Source: Streptomyces sp. ITFR-21 (lineage in GTDB: Bacteria; Actinomycetota; Actinomycetes; Streptomycetales; Streptomycetaceae). From it: 64,000 nucleotides of DNA. Within the stretch, counting starts at the first letter, position 1, and each line of letters begins with the position of its first letter. Under the pieces are notes generated by a model. That model was not told where the DNA came from. It saw nothing but the letters and a program-made list of their open reading frames with translations, and made no database searches. The stretch covers positions 5,143,001 through 5,207,000 of the forward strand of contig NZ_CP134605.1 of assembly GCF_031844685.1 (NCBI RefSeq), read 5' to 3'. Shown piece after piece: positions 23,239 to 36,635 of the stretch. A program made the translations under genes and the position numbers.

Positions 23239-24657
23239 TCAGGCGCCCAGGTGGTGGACCCGGACCAGGTTGGTCGTGCCGGGCTCGCCGGGAGGGGAGC
23301 CGGCGGTGATGATCACCGTGTCGCCGGTGGTGTACTCGGAGCGCTTGAGCATCTCGCGGTCGACGAGCTCCACCATCGCGTCGGTGGTGTCGACGTGCTC
23401 CACGACGAACGCCTCGACGCCCCAGGTGAGGGCGAGGTAGTTGCGGGTGGCGGCGTCGGTGGTGAAGGCCAGCACCGGCTCCGGCACGCGGTAGCGGGCC
23501 AGGCGGCGGGCGGTGTCGCCGGACTTGGTGAAGGCGACCAGCGACTTGGCGTCCAGGAAGTCGGCGAGTTCCGCGGCCGCGCGGGCCACCGCGCCGCCCT
23601 GGGTGCGCGGCTTCTTGCCGGGGGCCAGTGGGGCCAGGCCGCGGCCGAGCAGCTCCTCCTCGGCCGCCTCCACGATCCGGGCCATCGTCTTGACCGTCTC
23701 GACCGGGTACTTGCCGACCGAGGACTCCGCGGACAGCATGACCGCGTCCGCGCCGTCCAGGATCGCGTTGGCCACGTCGGACGCCTCGGCGCGGGTGGGA
23801 CGGGAGTTGGTGATCATCGACTCCATCATCTGGGTCGCCACGATCACCGGCTTGGCGTTGCGCCGGCACATCTCGACCAGCCGCTTCTGGACCAGCGGCA
23901 CCTGCTCCAGCGGGTACTCCACGGCGAGGTCGCCGCGGGCCACCATCACCGCGTCGAACGCCGCCACGACGTCCTCCATGTTGTGCACCGCCTGCGGCTT
24001 CTCCACCTTGGCGATGACCGGGACCCGGCGGCCCTCCTCGTCCATGACGCGGTGCACGTCGCGGACGTCCTTGGCGTCGCGGACGAAGGACAGCGCGACC
24101 ATGTCGACGCCCATCTGGAGGGCGAACCGCAGGTCGTCGATGTCCTTCTCGGACAGCGCCGGCACGTTCACCGAGGCGCCCGGCAGGTTGATCCCCTTGT
24201 GGTCGGAGATCACGCCGCCCTCGACCACCAGGGAGCGGACCCGGGAGCCCTCGACCTCGATGACGCGCAGCGCCACGTTGCCGTCGTTGATCAGGATCGG
24301 GTCGCCCTGGGAGACGTCGCCGGGCAGGCCCTTGTACGTGGTGCCGCAGATGTTCCGGTCGCCCTCGACCTCTTCGGTGGTGATGGTGAACTCGTCCCCG
24401 GCCACCAGTTCCACCGGTCCGTCGGCGAACTTGCCGAGGCGGATCTTGGGGCCCTGCAGGTCGGCCAGGATGCCGACCGCCCTGCCCGTCTCCTCCGCCA
24501 CCTTGCGCACCCGCTGGTAGCGGTCGTGGTGCTCGGCGTGGCTGCCGTGGCTGAAGTTGAGCCGGGCGACGTTCATGCCCGCCTCGACCAGCGTTTTCAG
24601 CTGCTCGTACGAGTCGACGGCGGGACCCAGGGTGCAGACGATCTTGGCTCGGCGCAT
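23239..24657 (-). CDS. pyk: pyruvate kinase
   Basis: A 472-residue glycolytic enzyme converting phosphoenolpyruvate and ADP to pyruvate and ATP. It begins RRAKIVCTLGPAVDSYEQL with the substrate-binding NFSHGSHAEH. The catalytic Lys and metal-binding segment VDMVALSFVRDAKDVR and VIAKVEKPQA are present, then MVARGDLAVEYPLEQVP, with FTKSGDTARRLARYR in the C-terminal effector domain. Length is normal. It is the third gene of pta-ackA-pyk on the minus strand, 64 bp after ackA. Streptomycetes carry two pyk genes; this neighbourhood matches the S. coelicolor pyk2 locus (from memory). Confidence 0.96.
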   Translation of the reverse strand: MRRAKIVCTLGPAVDSYEQLKTLVEAGMNVARLNFSHGSHAEHHDRYQRVRKVAEETGRAVGILADLQGPKIRLGKFADGPVELVAGDEFTITTEEVEGDRNICGTTYKGLPGDVSQGDPILINDGNVALRVIEVEGSRVRSLVVEGGVISDHKGINLPGASVNVPALSEKDIDDLRFALQMGVDMVALSFVRDAKDVRDVHRVMDEEGRRVPVIAKVEKPQAVHNMEDVVAAFDAVMVARGDLAVEYPLEQVPLVQKRLVEMCRRNAKPVIVATQMMESMITNSRPTRAEASDVANAILDGADAVMLSAESSVGKYPVETVKTMARIVEAAEEELLGRGLAPLAPGKKPRTQGGAVARAAAELADFLDAKSLVAFTKSGDTARRLARYRVPEPVLAFTTDAATRNYLALTWGVEAFVVEHVDTTDAMVELVDREMLKRSEYTTGDTVIITAGSPPGEPGTTNLVRVHHLGA

Positions 24658-24721
24658 GGGCGCTATCCTATCGGTTTGTTCCGCTCCGGAATATTCCTGG
24701 GGCTGCGTGGCCGTTGGACGG

Positions 24722-25909
24722 TCAACCGCGGGCCAGTGCGTAAGTATCGCGGGCGATCTCGAGCTCCTCGTCGGTGGGCACCACGGCGACCGCCACCCGG
24801 CTGGATTCGGCCGAAACCAGCCGGCCGGCCGAGCCCCGTACGGCGTTGCGCACCGGGTCCACGACGATGCCGAGCCCGTCCAGGCCGGCCAGCGCCGCCG
24901 CCCGTACCGCGGCCGAGTTCTCGCCGACGCCCGCGGTGAAGACCACCGCGTCCACCCGGCCCAGCACCGCGGTGAAGGCGCCCACGTAGCGCCGCAGCCG
25001 GTGCACGTACACGTCGAAGGCCAGCTGCGCCCGCTCGTCGCCCTCGGCCATCCGGCGGCCGATCTCGCGCATGTCGTTGACGCCGCCGAGGCCCAGCAGG
25101 CCCGACCGCTTGTTCAGCAGGGTGTCGATCTCGTCGGTCCCCATCCCGCCGACCCGGGCCAGGTGGAACACCACCGCCGGGTCCACGTCCCCGGACCTGG
25201 TCCCCATCACCAGGCCCTCCAGCGGGGTCAGGCCCATCGAGGTGTCCACGCTCACCCCGCCCCTGACGGCGGTCGCCGAGGCGCCGTTGCCCAGGTGCAG
25301 CACGATCAGGTTGACCTCGGACGGCTCCCTGCCCAGCAACGCGGCCGCGGCCCGCGAGACGTAGGCGTTGGAGGTGCCGTGGAAGCCGTAGCGGCGGATC
25401 CCGTGGCGGTCCGCCGTCGCGGTGTCGATCGCGTACCGGGCGGCGGCCTCCGGGATGGTGGCGTGGAAGGCGGTGTCGAAGACGGCGACCTGCGGCAGGT
25501 CGGGGCGCAGCTCGCGGGCCACCTTGATGCCGGTGATGTTCGCCGGGTTGTGCAGCGGGGCCAGCGGCACCAGCTCCTCGATCCCGGCGACCACCTCGTC
25601 GGTGATCAGGGTCGGCCCGGTGAAGCGGGTACCGCCGTGCACCACCCGGTGGCCCACGGCGGCCAGCTCGGGGGAGTCCAGGCCGAGGCCGCGGCCGGCC
25701 AGCTCGCCGGCCACCCGCCGCAGCGCCGCCGCGTGGTCCGCGACCCCGTCGTCGCCGCCCTCCCGGCCGGCGTCGCCCTTCTCGCCGATCCGCTCCACCA
25801 CGCCGGAGGCCAGCCGGCTCTGGTCGGCCATGTCCAGCAGCTGGTACTTGACCGAGGAGGACCCCGAGTTGAGCACCAGCACCCTGGTCGGACGGGCCGC
25901 CTCGCTCAC
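24722..25909 (-). CDS. ackA: acetate kinase
   Basis: A 395-residue ASKHA-fold kinase interconverting acetate and acetyl phosphate. The phosphate-binding LNSGSSSVKYQL, HRVVHGGTRF, catalytic AVFDTAFHATIPEAAARYAI, YGFHGTSNAYV, HLGNGASATAV and FTAGVGENSAAVR motifs occur in order. The GTG start overlaps the pta stop (GTGA), so it is translated with phosphate acetyltransferase; together they convert acetyl-CoA to acetate plus ATP. A much longer open frame in this register continues across pta but is an artefact of GC bias. Confidence 0.96.
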   Translation of the reverse strand: MSEAARPTRVLVLNSGSSSVKYQLLDMADQSRLASGVVERIGEKGDAGREGGDDGVADHAAALRRVAGELAGRGLGLDSPELAAVGHRVVHGGTRFTGPTLITDEVVAGIEELVPLAPLHNPANITGIKVARELRPDLPQVAVFDTAFHATIPEAAARYAIDTATADRHGIRRYGFHGTSNAYVSRAAAALLGREPSEVNLIVLHLGNGASATAVRGGVSVDTSMGLTPLEGLVMGTRSGDVDPAVVFHLARVGGMGTDEIDTLLNKRSGLLGLGGVNDMREIGRRMAEGDERAQLAFDVYVHRLRRYVGAFTAVLGRVDAVVFTAGVGENSAAVRAAALAGLDGLGIVVDPVRNAVRGSAGRLVSAESSRVAVAVVPTDEELEIARDTYALARG

Positions 25910-27987
25910 AGCGCCTCCCCCTGTGCCTGGATCGCGGTGATCGCGACCGTGTTGACGATGTCCTGGACCAGCGCGCCCCGCGACAGGTCGTTGACCGGCT
26001 TGCGCAGCCCCTGGAGCACCGGGCCGACCGCGACCGCTCCCGCCGAGCGCTGGACCGCCTTGTAGGTGTTGTTGCCGGTGTTGAGGTCCGGGAAGATCAG
26101 TACGGTCGCCTGCCCGGCCACCGGCGAGCCCGGCAGCTTGGCGGCCGCCACCGTCGGCGAGACGGCGGCGTCGTACTGGATCGGGCCCTCGACCAGCAGG
26201 TCGGGCCGCCGGCCGCGGAGCAGCTCGGTGGCCGCCCGCACCTTGTCGACGTCCGCGCCGGTACCCGAGGTGCCGGTGGAGTACGACAGCATGGCGATCC
26301 GCGGCTCCACGTCGAAGCGGGCCGCGGTGCCGGCCGCCTGGACGGCGATGTCGGCCAGCTGCTCGGCGTCCGGGTCCGGGTTGACCGCGCAGTCGCCGTA
26401 CACCAGCACCTTGTCGGCCAGGCACATGAAGAACACCGAGGAGACGATGGCGGCGTCCGGCCGGGTCTTGATGATCTCGAAGGCCGGGCGGATGGTGGCC
26501 GCCGTGGAGTGCACCGCGCCCGACACCATGCCGTCGGCCAGCCCCTCCTGGACCATCAGGGTGCCGAAGTAGGACACGTCCGCCACCACGTCGTACGCGA
26601 GCTCGTAGGAGACGCCCTTGTGGGCGCGGAGCTTGGCGTAGAGCGCGGCGAACCGCTCCCGCAGCGGCGAGGTCTGCGGGTCGATCACCGACACCGCCGG
26701 GTCGTCCAGCGCGATGCCGAGGTCGCCGGCCTTCTTCCTGATCGCGTCCTCCTCGCCGAGCAGCGTCAGCTCGCACACGCTCCGCCGCAGCAGCACCTCG
26801 GCGGCCCGCAGGATGCGCTCCTCGGCGCCCTCGGGCAGCACGATCCGGCGCTTGTCGGCGCGGGCCCGCTCCAGCAGGGCGTGCTCGAACATCATCGGGG
26901 TGACCCGCTCGGACCGGGCCACCGACAGGCGCCCTATCAGCTCGGCGGTGTCCACCCGGGTCTCGAACAGGCCGAGCGCGGTCTCCACCTTGCGCGGGGT
27001 GCCCGCGCCCAGCTTGCCGTCCAGCGTGAACAGGTCCGCCGCGGTCGGGAAGGAGCCGGTGGCCACCGCGAGCACCGGGGTGCCGGGGGCCAGCCGGTTG
27101 GCCAGCGCCAGGATGTCGTCGCCCGGCCGCTCGTCCAGCGTCAGCAGCACCCCGGCGATCGGCGGGGAGCCGGCCGAGTGCGCGGCCAGCGAGCCGATGA
27201 TCAGATCGGCCCGGTCGCCCGGGGTCACCACCACGCAGCCCGCGGTCAGCGCGGGCAGGAACGTCGGCAGCATCGCCCCGCCGAAGACGAACCCCAGCGC
27301 GTCCCTGGACAGCCCCGCCTCGTCGCCGAGCAGTACCTCGGCGCCCAGGTGCTCCACGATCTGGGCCACGGTCGGCGCGGACAGCGCGGGCTCGTCCGGC
27401 AGTACGTACACCGGCACGTCCAGGGTGCGGCGCAGCTGCTCCGCGGTCTCCTCGACCTCCATGGCGGCCACCCGGTTGGCGACCATCGCGATCACGTCGC
27501 AGCCGAGGTTGGTGTACGCGTGGTGCGCGTTGCGGACCTCCGCCACCACCGACTCCGCGCTCTGGTCCCGACCGCCTATCACCACCAGCACCGAGGCGCC
27601 GCATTCGTTGGCCAGCCGGGCGTTGACCCCCAGCTCCGCGGGCAGGTTGGTGCCGGCGAAGTCGGAGCCGAGGATCAGCACCGTCTCGTACGCCTCCGCG
27701 ACCCGCAGGTAGCCCTCCACCAGCCGGGCGGTCAGCGCCTCCTGGCCCCGCTCGGCCTGGAGCGCGGCGGCCTCCTCGTACCCCATGCCGAAGACGGTGT
27801 CCTGGCCCTGGGTGAGCCGGTAGCGGCTGCGCAGCAGTTCGAAGATGCGGTCCGGGGCGTCGTGCACCAGGGGACGGTAGACGCCGACCCGGTCCACCTG
27901 CCGGGTGAGCACCTCCATCACCCCCAGTTCCACGACCTGGCGGCCGTCGCCGCGGTCGATCCCCGTGACATAGACGCTGCGCGTCAC
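25906..27987 (-). CDS. pta: phosphate acetyltransferase
   Basis: A 693-residue long-form Pta making acetyl phosphate from acetyl-CoA. Residues 1-200 are a BioD-like P-loop-derived domain (VTGIDRGDGRQVVELGVME) with an IGGRDQSAESVV segment, residues 215-330 a DRTGG domain (AEVLLGDEAGLSRDALGFVF, VTPGDRADLIIGSL), and residues 370-693 the catalytic PTA_PTB domain (RIVLPEGAEERILRAAEVLL, YSTGTSGTGADVDKVR, PDLNTGNNTYKAVQRSAGA). The GTG at 27987 follows GGAGTAATCG and matches usual family starts. It is the first gene of the operon with ackA and pyk. Confidence 0.95.
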   Translation of the reverse strand: MTRSVYVTGIDRGDGRQVVELGVMEVLTRQVDRVGVYRPLVHDAPDRIFELLRSRYRLTQGQDTVFGMGYEEAAALQAERGQEALTARLVEGYLRVAEAYETVLILGSDFAGTNLPAELGVNARLANECGASVLVVIGGRDQSAESVVAEVRNAHHAYTNLGCDVIAMVANRVAAMEVEETAEQLRRTLDVPVYVLPDEPALSAPTVAQIVEHLGAEVLLGDEAGLSRDALGFVFGGAMLPTFLPALTAGCVVVTPGDRADLIIGSLAAHSAGSPPIAGVLLTLDERPGDDILALANRLAPGTPVLAVATGSFPTAADLFTLDGKLGAGTPRKVETALGLFETRVDTAELIGRLSVARSERVTPMMFEHALLERARADKRRIVLPEGAEERILRAAEVLLRRSVCELTLLGEEDAIRKKAGDLGIALDDPAVSVIDPQTSPLRERFAALYAKLRAHKGVSYELAYDVVADVSYFGTLMVQEGLADGMVSGAVHSTAATIRPAFEIIKTRPDAAIVSSVFFMCLADKVLVYGDCAVNPDPDAEQLADIAVQAAGTAARFDVEPRIAMLSYSTGTSGTGADVDKVRAATELLRGRRPDLLVEGPIQYDAAVSPTVAAAKLPGSPVAGQATVLIFPDLNTGNNTYKAVQRSAGAVAVGPVLQGLRKPVNDLSRGALVQDIVNTVAITAIQAQGEAL

Positions 27988-28184
27988 CCGATTACTCCAT
28001 TCGGTGGTCTTGTGGGCAGAAGGGCGCGTACTCACCGACGCACCCCTGACGCTAACGTGCGCGCCCCGCCGATGCCCGCTGAGGTGGCACAACGCTCACG
28101 CCATGTGCTCCGCGCCGCCCGGAATGCCCGGATTGTGCGACCGAGGGGCCGCGGCGCGGTGCACGTAGGGTTAACGGCATCCGG

Positions 28185-29201
28185 ATGAAGAAGGTGGTGC
28201 GGGTGGACGTCCTGGCGACCGGAGTGCAGCGCGACGAGCGGCCCCTGCTGGAGCGGGCCTTCAGCCCGCGGCACAGCGTCCGGTGCCTGGAGACCGTGCT
28301 GACCGCGGACACCGTACCGCTCGCCGCCGGGTACGAGGCGGTCTCCACCAGTGTGAGCGCGGTGCTGGACGCGCCCGTGCTGGAGACCCTGGTACGCGGC
28401 GGCACCCGGCTGATCACCCAGCGGTCCACCGGCTACAACAACATCGACCTCGACCACGCCGAGCGGCTCGGCCTGACGGTGGCCCGGGTCGCCGACTACT
28501 CGCCGTACGCGGTCGCCGAGTTCGCGTGGACGCTGGCGACGGCGCTCAACCGCGGGATCGTCCGCGCGGCCCGCCGCTCCCGGGACTTCGACCCGCGGCT
28601 CGACGGCCTGCTCGGCCGGGACCTGCACGGCCGTACCGTCGGGGTGATCGGCACCGGCCGGATCGGCACCGCGTTCGCCGCCATCGGCCGCGGCTTCGGG
28701 ATGCGGCTGCTGGGCTGGGACATCACCGTCGATCCGGCGTGCGAGCAACTGGGTATGGAGTACGTGGAGCTGGACAGGCTCTGCCGCGAGGCGGACCTCA
28801 TCAGCCTGCACGTGCCGCTGATGCCGTCCACCCACCACCTGATCGACGCCCGGCGGCTCGCGGAGCTCAAGGACGACGTGATCCTGGTGAACACCGGCCG
28901 CGGCGCGCTGATCGACTCGGCCGCGCTGATCGACGCGCTCGGCCGGGGGCGGCTCGGCGGGGTGGGGCTCGACGTGTACGAGGAGGAGGCGGGAGTCTTC
29001 TTCTACGACAAGGCGCTGGAGGTGATGACCGACGAGACGCTGGCACGGCTGCTCACCTTCGCCCGGGTACTGGTCACCTCGCACCAGGCCTACTACACGG
29101 TGGACGCGGTGGGGCAGATCGTCGACGCGACCGTCCGCAATGTGGACGACTATCTCGCCGGACGGATCACCGAGTGCACGCTGGTGCCGAAGTCACCATA
29201 G
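28185..29201 (+). CDS. NAD-dependent D-2-hydroxyacid dehydrogenase (LdhA-like)
   Basis: A 338-residue enzyme of the D-isomer-specific 2-hydroxyacid dehydrogenase family. The substrate domain (TRLITQRSTGYNNIDLDHAE) surrounds the Rossmann domain (GRTVGVIGTGRIGTAFA), with catalytic Arg in VNTGRGALID, Glu in LDVYEEEAG and His in VTSHQAYYT. The pattern is closest to fermentative D-lactate dehydrogenase. It is divergent from pta, and pfkA follows on the same strand 72 bp on, placing it in overflow carbon metabolism. The ATG at 28185 has a poor ribosome-binding site; an in-frame GTG at 28203 behind AAGAAGGTGG is an alternative. Confidence 0.9.
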   Translation: MKKVVRVDVLATGVQRDERPLLERAFSPRHSVRCLETVLTADTVPLAAGYEAVSTSVSAVLDAPVLETLVRGGTRLITQRSTGYNNIDLDHAERLGLTVARVADYSPYAVAEFAWTLATALNRGIVRAARRSRDFDPRLDGLLGRDLHGRTVGVIGTGRIGTAFAAIGRGFGMRLLGWDITVDPACEQLGMEYVELDRLCREADLISLHVPLMPSTHHLIDARRLAELKDDVILVNTGRGALIDSAALIDALGRGRLGGVGLDVYEEEAGVFFYDKALEVMTDETLARLLTFARVLVTSHQAYYTVDAVGQIVDATVRNVDDYLAGRITECTLVPKSP

Positions 29202-29273
29202 GAGAACCGTAGACCGCGCCCACTGTGAGCGGCTGTGAGCCGACCCACCCGCACTTGTTTGGAGACACCACTC

Positions 29274-30299
29274 ATGCGCATCGGAGTCCTCACCGCGGGC
29301 GGCGACTGCCCCGGCCTGAACGCCGTCATCCGGTCCGTGGTGCACCGGGCGATGGCAGCACACAACGACGACGTCATCGGCTTCGAGGACGGTTTCGTCG
29401 GCCTGCTGGAGGGCCGCTTCCGCCCTCTGGACCTCAACTCCGTCAGCGGCATCCTGGCCCGCGGCGGCACCATCCTCGGCTCCGCCCGGCTGGAGCGCGC
29501 ACGGCTGCGCGAGGCCGCCGACAACGCCGGCGAGCTGTGCGCCCGCTACGGCCTCGACGTGCTCATCCCGATCGGCGGCGAGGGCACCCTGACCGCCGCC
29601 CGGATGCTGTCCGACGCGGGCATGCCGGTGGTCGGCGTGCCCAAGACCATCGACAACGACATCAACGGCACCGACCGCACCTTCGGCTTCGACACCGCGG
29701 TCACCGTCGCCACCGAGGCGATCGACCGGCTCAAGACCACCGCCGAGTCCCACCAGCGGGTCATGGTGGTCGAGGTGATGGGCCGGCACGCCGGCTGGAT
29801 CGCGCTGGAGGCCGGCATGGCCTCCGGTGCCCACGGCATCTGCGTCCCCGAACGCCCCTTCGACCCCGCCGACCTGGTCACGATGGTCCAGGAGCGGTTC
29901 GCCCGCGGCAAGAAGTTCGCCGTGATCTGCGTGGCCGAGGGCGCCCACCCGGCCAAGGGGACCATGGCCTACGGGGTCGGCGAGATCGACAAGTACGGCC
30001 ACGAGCGCTTCACCGGCATCGGCACCACCCTGGCCCGCGAACTCGAGGCCCGCCTGGGCAAGGAGGCCCGGCCGGTCATCCTCGGCCATGTCCAGCGCGG
30101 CGGTGTCCCCACCGCCTACGACCGCATCCTCGCCAACCGATTCGGCTGGCACGCGGTGGAGGCCGCCCACAAGGGTGCTTTCGGCCATATGACCGCCTTG
30201 CACGGCACCCGCATCAACCTGGTCCCGCTGGCCGACGCGATCACCCACCTCAAGACCGTCCCGGACGACCGCATGGAGGAGGCCGAGTCGGTCTTCTGA
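29274..30299 (+). CDS. pfkA: ATP-dependent 6-phosphofructokinase
   Basis: A 341-residue glycolytic enzyme phosphorylating fructose 6-phosphate. It starts RIGVLTAGGDCPGLNAVIR. The phosphoryl-donor motif IGGEGTLTAARM has Gly where PPi-dependent enzymes carry Asp, so ATP is the expected donor. The catalytic region VGVPKTIDNDINGTDRTFGF, MGRHAGWIALEAG and VQRGGVPTAYDRILA are intact. ATG is fixed by TTGGAGACACCACTC upstream. Streptomycetes have several pfkA copies; this neighbourhood corresponds to S. coelicolor pfkA2 (from memory). Confidence 0.95.
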   Translation: MRIGVLTAGGDCPGLNAVIRSVVHRAMAAHNDDVIGFEDGFVGLLEGRFRPLDLNSVSGILARGGTILGSARLERARLREAADNAGELCARYGLDVLIPIGGEGTLTAARMLSDAGMPVVGVPKTIDNDINGTDRTFGFDTAVTVATEAIDRLKTTAESHQRVMVVEVMGRHAGWIALEAGMASGAHGICVPERPFDPADLVTMVQERFARGKKFAVICVAEGAHPAKGTMAYGVGEIDKYGHERFTGIGTTLARELEARLGKEARPVILGHVQRGGVPTAYDRILANRFGWHAVEAAHKGAFGHMTALHGTRINLVPLADAITHLKTVPDDRMEEAESVF

Positions 30300-30356
30300 C
30301 CGGTGCGGCCCGGCCCCGGCTGCCGGCCCCTGCCGCTCCCTGCCCGGTCCCGGTTT

Positions 30357-30379
30357 GGCCGCCGGAGCGTGCGGCGGCC
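30357..30379. terminator. terminator between pfkA and glgB
   Basis: GGCCGCCG and CGGCGGCC pair around a seven-base loop, between the convergent stops of pfkA and glgB. Longer GGCCCGGCC/GGCCGGGCC pairing from 30308 could enlarge it. Confidence 0.7.
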
Positions 30380-30405
30380 GGGCCGGGCCACGGGCGAGCC
30401 GGCCG

Positions 30406-32988
<2,583 letters not shown>

Positions 32989-33047
32989 GGGTCGGGTCTC
33001 CTCAGCGAATCGGGCAAGTCGGGCGGGTGCGGGCCGCGATGCCATCT

Positions 33048-34694
33048 TCATACCGCCGAGGTGGCCAGGCGGGCGAGCGCGGACAGCGGGATGGGCAGCC
33101 AGGCGGGGCGGTGCCTGGCCTCGTACCGGGCCTCGTAGACCGCCTTGTCCGTCTCGAAGGCCCGTATCAGCACGGGTTGTTCCCGTGGGTCGGTGCCGGA
33201 CACCTCGGCGTACCCGGCGCAGAAGGCGTCCCGGTGGCGGGCCGCCCACGGACCGTTGCCGCTGTGGTGCGCGGCGTAGTCGAAGGACCGCAGCATGCCC
33301 GCCACGTCTTGGACCGGCGGCGCGGGCCTGCGGCGCTCGGCGAGCGGCCGGGCCGGCTCGCCCTCGAAGTCGATCAGCACCCACGCCCCGTCCGGCCCGC
33401 GCAGCGCCTGCCCGAGGTGCAGGTCGCCGTGGACGCGCTGGGCGAGTACGCCGCTGCCGGCCTCCCCGCCCGCGCCCGCCTTGGACAGGTCGTCGAAGGC
33501 GGCCCGCAGCGCGTCGGCGTACGGCCGTATCGCCGGCACCTCGGCCGCGGTCTCCTCCAGACGCCTTGCCATCGCTGAGGCGATACGTTCCAGCGCCGCT
33601 CCGTCCAGCCGCACCACGGGCAGCGCGGCGGCCAGGGAGGCGTGCACCTCGGCGGTGGCCCGGCCCAGCGCCGCGGCCTCGGACCGGAAGTCGCCGTCCT
33701 CGGCCACCGAGGCGGTGGCCAGCGTCCATCCGTCGGAGGAGCCCGGCAGGAACCGCTGGAGCACCCCGAGGGTGACCGGTTCGCCCACCGTCTCCTCCGC
33801 GTGCTCCCCGCGCTCCGCGTGCTCCCCGTGCTCCGCGTCGCGTCCGGCAGGCGCGCGGTCGTTTCCGGGGGTAACCTCGGCCTCGCGCGTACCGCTGTCC
33901 TCCGGCCCACCGCTGTTTCCGGGCGCGTCGCCGTCCGCCGTCGTCGCGGGGCCGTCGGACCCGGCGAGCGCCTCGAACCAGGCGACCGGCTCCGCCACCC
34001 GCCGGGAGCCCGCTCTGGCCAGGGCGAGCGACAGCTCCAGGTCCGGGTTGGTGCCGGGGGAGACCCGGCGGAAGAGCTTGAGGATGTAGGCGTCGCCGAA
34101 GACCACCGAGGTGTTGGACTGCTCGGCGGTGGACACCCGCGGGATCAGTCCCGGCGGGATGTCGGCGGACGGCTCGGCGGTGAACCGCAGCCGGCCGGCC
34201 TGTCCTGGCACCCGCAGCCGCTCCAGCAGTACGGCCGCCAGCCGGGGGTCGTGCGGGGCGTCGTAGAGGGTCATCCCGTCGTACGGGCCGCCGACGGCCG
34301 GGCCGAGCCCCGCGTGCACCAGCGAGGACGGCAGCAGGGGGTGCGCGCCCAGCAGCAGTTGGTAGCAGTCCGCCGCACGTCCCGGCTGCTCCACGTCGAT
34401 CAGCACGTGCAGCAGCCCGAGCGGACCGAGCCGGCCGCCGGGCGGCACCAGCTCGGTCGCCGCGGCCAGCCCCAGCCGGCCGATCGGCAGGCCCTTGCCG
34501 GCGAACCAGCGCTGCCGCGGCAGCCAGCCGCGCAGCAGCGGGTCGAGCGAGCGCAGCAGGCCGGGCACCGGGTCACGCCCGGTGTCGGCCCCGGTGTCGG
34601 ACCCGGGGGCCGAGGGCCCGGAGGCGGCCGGTGCGGAGGGCGCGGCAGGTGTTGGAGGCACAGGAGGTACACGGGTCCAGGAGGTGTCCGACAT
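33048..34694 (-). CDS. mak: maltokinase (Pep2/Mak)
   Basis: A 548-residue kinase phosphorylating maltose to maltose-1-phosphate, the donor for GlgE. The N-terminal part has LPRQRWFAGKGLPIGRLGLA, typical of the maltokinase/trehalose synthase-associated family. EQSNTSVVFGDAYILKLFRR is the lysine lobe, and the catalytic loop VHGDLHLGQALRG is followed by VLIDFEGEPARPLAERR. A hydrophilic insertion of about 60 residues after WFEAL contains repeated Glu-His-Ala units (EHGEHAERGEHAEE) not expected in the family. The ATG at 34694 follows GGAAAGGACGTC. It sits 240 bp after treS, so it may have its own promoter. Confidence 0.94.
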   Translation of the reverse strand: MSDTSWTRVPPVPPTPAAPSAPAASGPSAPGSDTGADTGRDPVPGLLRSLDPLLRGWLPRQRWFAGKGLPIGRLGLAAATELVPPGGRLGPLGLLHVLIDVEQPGRAADCYQLLLGAHPLLPSSLVHAGLGPAVGGPYDGMTLYDAPHDPRLAAVLLERLRVPGQAGRLRFTAEPSADIPPGLIPRVSTAEQSNTSVVFGDAYILKLFRRVSPGTNPDLELSLALARAGSRRVAEPVAWFEALAGSDGPATTADGDAPGNSGGPEDSGTREAEVTPGNDRAPAGRDAEHGEHAERGEHAEETVGEPVTLGVLQRFLPGSSDGWTLATASVAEDGDFRSEAAALGRATAEVHASLAAALPVVRLDGAALERIASAMARRLEETAAEVPAIRPYADALRAAFDDLSKAGAGGEAGSGVLAQRVHGDLHLGQALRGPDGAWVLIDFEGEPARPLAERRRPAPPVQDVAGMLRSFDYAAHHSGNGPWAARHRDAFCAGYAEVSGTDPREQPVLIRAFETDKAVYEARYEARHRPAWLPIPLSALARLATSAV

Positions 34695-34934
34695 GACGTC
34701 CTTTCCCCGGGGAGTCGCGCACCCGGCCGCTTCTGCGAGCGGCGGGGGCGCCAGCCTCCCGGATGGCGGGTGCGGGCTGTCCGGCGACACGGGGGAGCCT
34801 GCCCCGGGCGGGTGACGGGAAACCGCCGTACGGGCTGCTGGAGGGGTACTTCCGGATCTCCCTGGATACTGCCAAAAGACGGTCGCGCCCGCACCTCGGG
34901 CACGCGGGGGGCCGGGCGCCCCGGCCCCCCTCCG

Positions 34935-36631
<1,697 letters not shown>

Positions 36632-36635
<4 letters not shown>

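Noticed and set aside
24722..27604. A 960-codon minus-strand open frame extending ackA across pta
   Set aside because: Only the part from 25909 on is acetate kinase. The rest is an out-of-frame reading of pta kept open by GC-rich codon bias and has no homology.
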